Shown here in pieces: positions 18,001-21,008 of a DNA stretch of 21,008 nucleotides. The stretch covers positions 1 to 21,008 of the forward strand of contig JAYMTF010001849.1 in assembly GCA_036897485.1 (NCBI GenBank), in the 5' to 3' direction. The notes under the pieces were generated by a model. It had not been told where the DNA came from. It worked only from the letters and a program-made list of their open reading frames with translations, and made no database searches. The translations under genes were made by a program, and so were the position numbers. Within the stretch, counting starts at the first letter, position 1. Every line of letters begins with the position of its first letter. This DNA comes from Pelargonium nanum. Taxonomy: Eukaryota > Streptophyta > Magnoliopsida > Geraniales > Geraniaceae.

Positions 18001-20837
18001 CTGCTGGAGTCAGTGCAATTATTTCGTTTAAAGATATTCCTGACAATGGGGCGAACATTGGATCTAAGACTATATTTGGTTGTGAACCTTTATTTGCTGA
18101 TGAGTTTACTCGGTGTGCTGGTCAGCCTATTGCCTTTGTGGTAATTACTTAATATCTATATACTTGTCTAGCTGCATCTGTATTATATTCTGCCAGTTGT
18201 AAATATATCTGTATTTATGATCTAGACAATGGATTTATTTCCTGTCCTAGGTATTTCGTGTCCAATTTTAATCAAACAAAACTGCTATAGGTTGCAGATA
18301 CTCAGAAACGTGCAGACATGGCAGCAAAATTTGCAGTGGTTGATTATGACATGGATAATCTGGAACCACCAATTTTATCAGTAGAAGAGGCTGTGGAGAG
18401 ATCAAGCTTCTTTGAGGTCCCTCCTTTTTTGAGCCCAAGCCAGGTTGGTGATCTATCGAAAGGAATGTCTGAAGCTGATCGCAAGATTCTATCTGCTAAG
18501 GTACATACCCAGTATTTATATTTTGCTGATGTTCTATCTTCTTTCCTCTCTCCTATCCCTCTCCTGTAAAAAAAAAAACAAATAAATTAATTCTACAACT
18601 GTATGATAAGTTGAGGAGAGAGAGAGGTACAAACACTAAAATATGAAGATTGATAGAATTAAGCTGACTTTTTTTTTTTTTGGAACGCCACCTGAGATGG
18701 TGGGGGGTTTGGCCGGACCCCTACCAGTTTATTGAAATAAAGAAAATAATACAAATTACGGAGGGGGACGTAAAGAGCCTTACCTCCTCAATGTAAAATG
18801 CATCTATACAAGAATGCTAAATGCAAAAAAGAACAAACAAAATTACAAGTAAAATTTGCTTGTTCTAAAGGACACAGAGCCTATACTATCAGCATAAACT
18901 ATAGAAGATAAAGCATCAGGAAAATCAGACAATGAGGACGAAATCAACCGAGTAGAGAGACCAAACGTGGCTAACCAATCAGACAATTAAGCTGACTTGA
19001 GCTTTGTACATTTTTTTGTCCATGAATTTTAAAGATTCATATTTACTGTCCTACTTTTTAGTTTTTACTTTTATTTTTATTTATTAATTTTTTTGTTTGT
19101 TAAACTGTGACATACAGATCAAACTCGGGTCGCAATATTATTTCTATATGGAAACACAAGCTGCCCTTGCTGTTCCAGATGAAGACAATTGCATGGTGGT
19201 TACTAGTTCAAACCAATGCCCTGAATATGCTCATGCCACAATTTCCAGGTGTCTTGGTATTCCTGAACATAATGTTCGGGTAATTACAAGAAGGGTTGGA
19301 GGCGGCTTTGGTGGAAAGGCCATAAAAGCCATGCCTGTGAGTATTATGTTTTAACATTTCAAAGAAAAAAAACCTCATTATCGAGCAAGTGAAATAAAAC
19401 TCATTATAATGTCTTAGTTGCACTTCTATTTATAAATTGTAGGAAGTATACTATTACATTTTTGTTCTTGGGAAAAGTTGCAACTCTGTTACTCACATAA
19501 CAGTTCTAGTAAATACGTACACATGCAAGGAATAAAAAGAAAATACATTCTAGTATTGCATCATCTATCTTGAGTGTGTATGGATACATGAACTAGTCAT
19601 TTTCTTCTACAAATCATCTGCTAGAGTGCTGAAAGTATTTACAATGTGATATTTCAGGTTGCTACAGCATGTGCACTTGCTGCGCACAAATTACGCCTCC
19701 CTGTTCGGATATATCTTAATAGGCAGACCGACATGATAATGGCAGGAGGAAGACATCCTATGGAAATTACTTACAGTGTTGGATTCAAATCTGATGGGAA
19801 AATTACGGCTTTACATGTTGATATCTTAATTGATGCGGGGATTTTTCCAGACATAAGCCCAATCTTGCCACTAAACATTATGGGGACACTTAAAAAGTAT
19901 GACTGGGGTGCTTTATCTTTTGATATGAAGGTATGCAAAACTAACCTTCCCAGTAGATCAGCAATGCGTGCTCCTGGGGAAGTGCAGGGCTCATATATTG
20001 CTGAAGCTGTAATTGAACATGTTGCATCTACCCTTTCCATGGAAGTGGATTCTGTCAGAAAAGTAAATCTCCATACACATGACAGCCTCAACTTATTCTA
20101 TAAGGGTTCTTCAGGTGAACCGCTAGAGTATACTTTACCTTCAATTTGGGATAAGTTGGCTGAATCTTCAATCTTTAACCAAAGGACTGAAATGGTTAAA
20201 CAGTTTAATAGGTGTAATAAGTGGCGGAAAAGGGGTATTTCTCGAGTACCTATTGTTTATAAAGTGACAATGAGACCTACCCCAGGGAAAGTAAGCATTC
20301 TTAGTGATGGGTCTATTGTTGTTGAAGTTGGAGGGAATGAACTGGGCCAAGGGCTTTGGACAAAGGTAAAACAGATGGCTGCATATGGACTGAGTTTGGT
20401 TGGATTTGATGGAAACAGAAACCTCTTAGAAAAAGTGCGCGTCATACAATCGGATACCTTAAGTCTAATTCAAGGTGGGTTTACTTCTGGAAGCACTACA
20501 TCTGAGTCAAGTTGTGAAGCTGTTAGACTATGCTGCAATATCTTGGTTGAGAGACTGACCCCTTTGAAGGCAAGGTTGCAGGAGCAAATGGGTTCTGTTA
20601 GTTGGGAGACGCTGATTGAACAGGTAACCATTTTCACTTTTGTAATATTCCCAACATTTTCACTTGTGTAAGTTTGCATCCATGTACTCGATCTGTTACA
20701 GAATTTTTTTGAGAACTCACTTTTTGTATGTCAAAATGCAGGCACATTTGCAGGCTGTGAATGTATCTGCAAGTTCTTACTATGTTCCCGACTTTAGTGA
20801 TACGGAATACCTAAACTATGGTGCTGCTGCGAGTGAG
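15033..20837 (+). CDS. AAO: Aldehyde oxidase (abscisic-aldehyde / indole-3-acetaldehyde oxidase family), 3' end outside the window
   Basis: A cytosolic molybdo-flavoenzyme that oxidises aldehydes to acids with O2; plant members make abscisic acid, indole-3-acetic acid and other acids. Exons: 15033-15186, 16049-17743, 17881-18140, 18291-18500, 19118-19336, 19658-20623, 20742-20837, coding 1200 residues in frame; the family is about 1350-1380, so roughly 150-180 are missing. First 2Fe-2S cluster: Cys49, 54, 57, 79. Second: Cys119, 122, 166, 168 (QCGFCTPGMC, GNLCRCTGYRP). FAD domain: about 230-480, with IVVGNTGMGYYK at 268 and RNSASVGGNL at 353. Moco domain: GGGFGGK at 834, MRAPGEVQGS at 949, GGNELGQGLW at 1071, GSTTSESSCEAVRLC at 1124. 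The segment FETYRAAPRPLGNALPYL fits plant aldehyde oxidase, not xanthine dehydrogenase. The catalytic Glu near the C-terminus lies outside. The paralogue and substrate cannot be assigned. The last donor is GC, not GT. Confidence 0.95.
15187..16048 (+). other. Aldehyde oxidase intron 1
   Basis: An 862-bp intron with donor GTTTCT and acceptor TTGCAG, splitting the Gly codon inside the first iron-sulfur motif (CGEG|GCGAC). The donor is weak but is fixed by the conserved motif. It contains an imperfect 50-bp direct repeat (15617-15669 and 15768-15818) and several poly-T/poly-A runs. No other element was recognised. Confidence 0.85.
15617..15818. repeat. Imperfect direct repeat in aldehyde oxidase intron 1
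   Basis: Two copies of about 50 bp start 151 bases apart. Both contain TTTTATT, ACTAAA, AGGTT and the identical core AGTAGATTGTTTTATG followed by (T/C)TCATGTA. The flanking and spacer sequences do not match, so this is a local duplication or two copies of a small element rather than an ongoing tandem array. Confidence 0.7.
18657..18998 (-). mobile_element. 5'-truncated LINE-type retrotransposon insertion in aldehyde oxidase intron 4
   Basis: A perfect 14-bp direct repeat AATTAAGCTGACTT at 18657-18670 and 18985-18998 flanks about 314 bp that begins with a T run (18669-18681). Read on the minus strand, the insert ends in GGTGGCGTTCCAAAAAAAAA, a 3' poly(A) tail next to a target-site duplication. 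This is the hallmark of target-primed reverse transcription. The GTAGGGGTCCGGCC- and CCCCCCACC-containing 3' region fits plant L1-type LINE tails. No polymerase III boxes are convincing, so a truncated LINE is preferred over a SINE. It lies antisense to the gene, in a 617-bp intron (18501-19117). Confidence 0.85.
19337..19657 (+). other. Aldehyde oxidase intron 5
   Basis: A 321-bp phase-0 intron with donor GTGAGT and acceptor TTTCAG, placed directly after the conserved GGGFGGKAIKAMP segment. AT-rich; nothing else recognised. Confidence 0.85.
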
Positions 20838-21008
20838 GCAAGTTTGTTAATTTATATTAGTTTTATCCTCCTTCATGATGTTACTAGCTTTCTACCCGGC
20901 TTTGCTCGGGCTTTTCTTTTATTCAATTATGTTTCATATCAACTAAATAATTAAATTCACAATTTTATAATTTGATAACAAAATATCCCCAATTTTTTTT
21001 TTGATAAA
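20838..21008 (+). other. Start of aldehyde oxidase intron 7 with a GC donor
   Basis: The exon segment ends NYGAAASE, where plant aldehyde oxidases continue with a VEV(N/D)LLTGET-like stretch. Here the sequence goes on as GCAAGT and then AT-rich DNA, so the intron begins with GC. The surrounding AG|GCAAGT is the standard context of GC-AG introns. The intron runs past the window edge. Confidence 0.75.

Noticed and set aside
18671..18984. SINE instead of LINE for the intron 4 insertion
   Set aside because: Reading the minus strand from its 5' end, no A box is found and the only B-box-like string (GGTTGATTTCG) is poor; the 3' region fits an L1-type tail better.
585..20837. A functional link between the GCP6 and aldehyde oxidase genes
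   Set aside because: They are separated by 4.6 kb of repeat-rich DNA, have their own presumed promoters, and their families act in unrelated processes.
1..21008. CRISPR arrays, tRNA or rRNA genes, prokaryotic operons, viral genes
   Set aside because: None is present; the regular repeats seen are microsatellites and small plant transposons, and the polymerase III boxes belong to SINE-like sequences rather than intact tRNAs.

Overview
This is a window of nuclear DNA from a flowering plant, most likely a eudicot. Coding sequence is split by many AT-rich GT-AG introns, non-coding DNA is full of small transposon remnants, and both genes encode plant-type proteins. Nothing prokaryotic, organellar or viral was seen. 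The species cannot be named from the sequence alone.

There are two protein genes, both on the + strand. (1) Positions 585-10432 hold a complete 14-exon gene for gamma-tubulin complex component 6 (GCP6). Joining the exons I call gives 3600 nt and 1199 residues with no internal stop. It carries an N-terminal GCP (grip1) part, a long Ser/Asp-rich insertion typical of GCP6, and a C-terminal grip2 part. (2) From 15033 to the right edge lies a 3'-truncated aldehyde oxidase gene (abscisic-aldehyde / indole-3-acetaldehyde oxidase family). Seven exons encode the first 1200 residues: both 2Fe-2S clusters, the FAD domain and most of the molybdenum-cofactor domain. The last exon in the window ends at a non-canonical GC splice donor, and the remaining C-terminus lies beyond the window.

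The 4.6 kb between them (10433-15032) has no convincing gene. It holds a degenerate transposon-like stretch with a paired G-box, a 130-bp foldback element, short direct repeats, a minus-strand tRNA-derived SINE, and the presumed aldehyde oxidase promoter with a TATA-like box, a pyrimidine-rich leader and an out-of-frame upstream ORF overlapping the main start.

Introns carry further insertions. GCP6 intron 1 has a strong hairpin array, intron 4 a SINE-like element, intron 5 a (CT)n(CA)n microsatellite plus a foldback copy, intron 6 a Stowaway-like MITE, and intron 10 a third relative of the foldback family. Aldehyde oxidase intron 4 holds an antisense LINE-type insertion with a perfect 14-bp target-site duplication.

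The two genes are neighbours rather than partners: GCP6 nucleates microtubules, while aldehyde oxidase makes hormones and other carboxylic acids. I found no new multi-gene system. The items most worth checking are the GC-AG intron, the overlapping uORF, the LINE insertion and the intronic hairpins.
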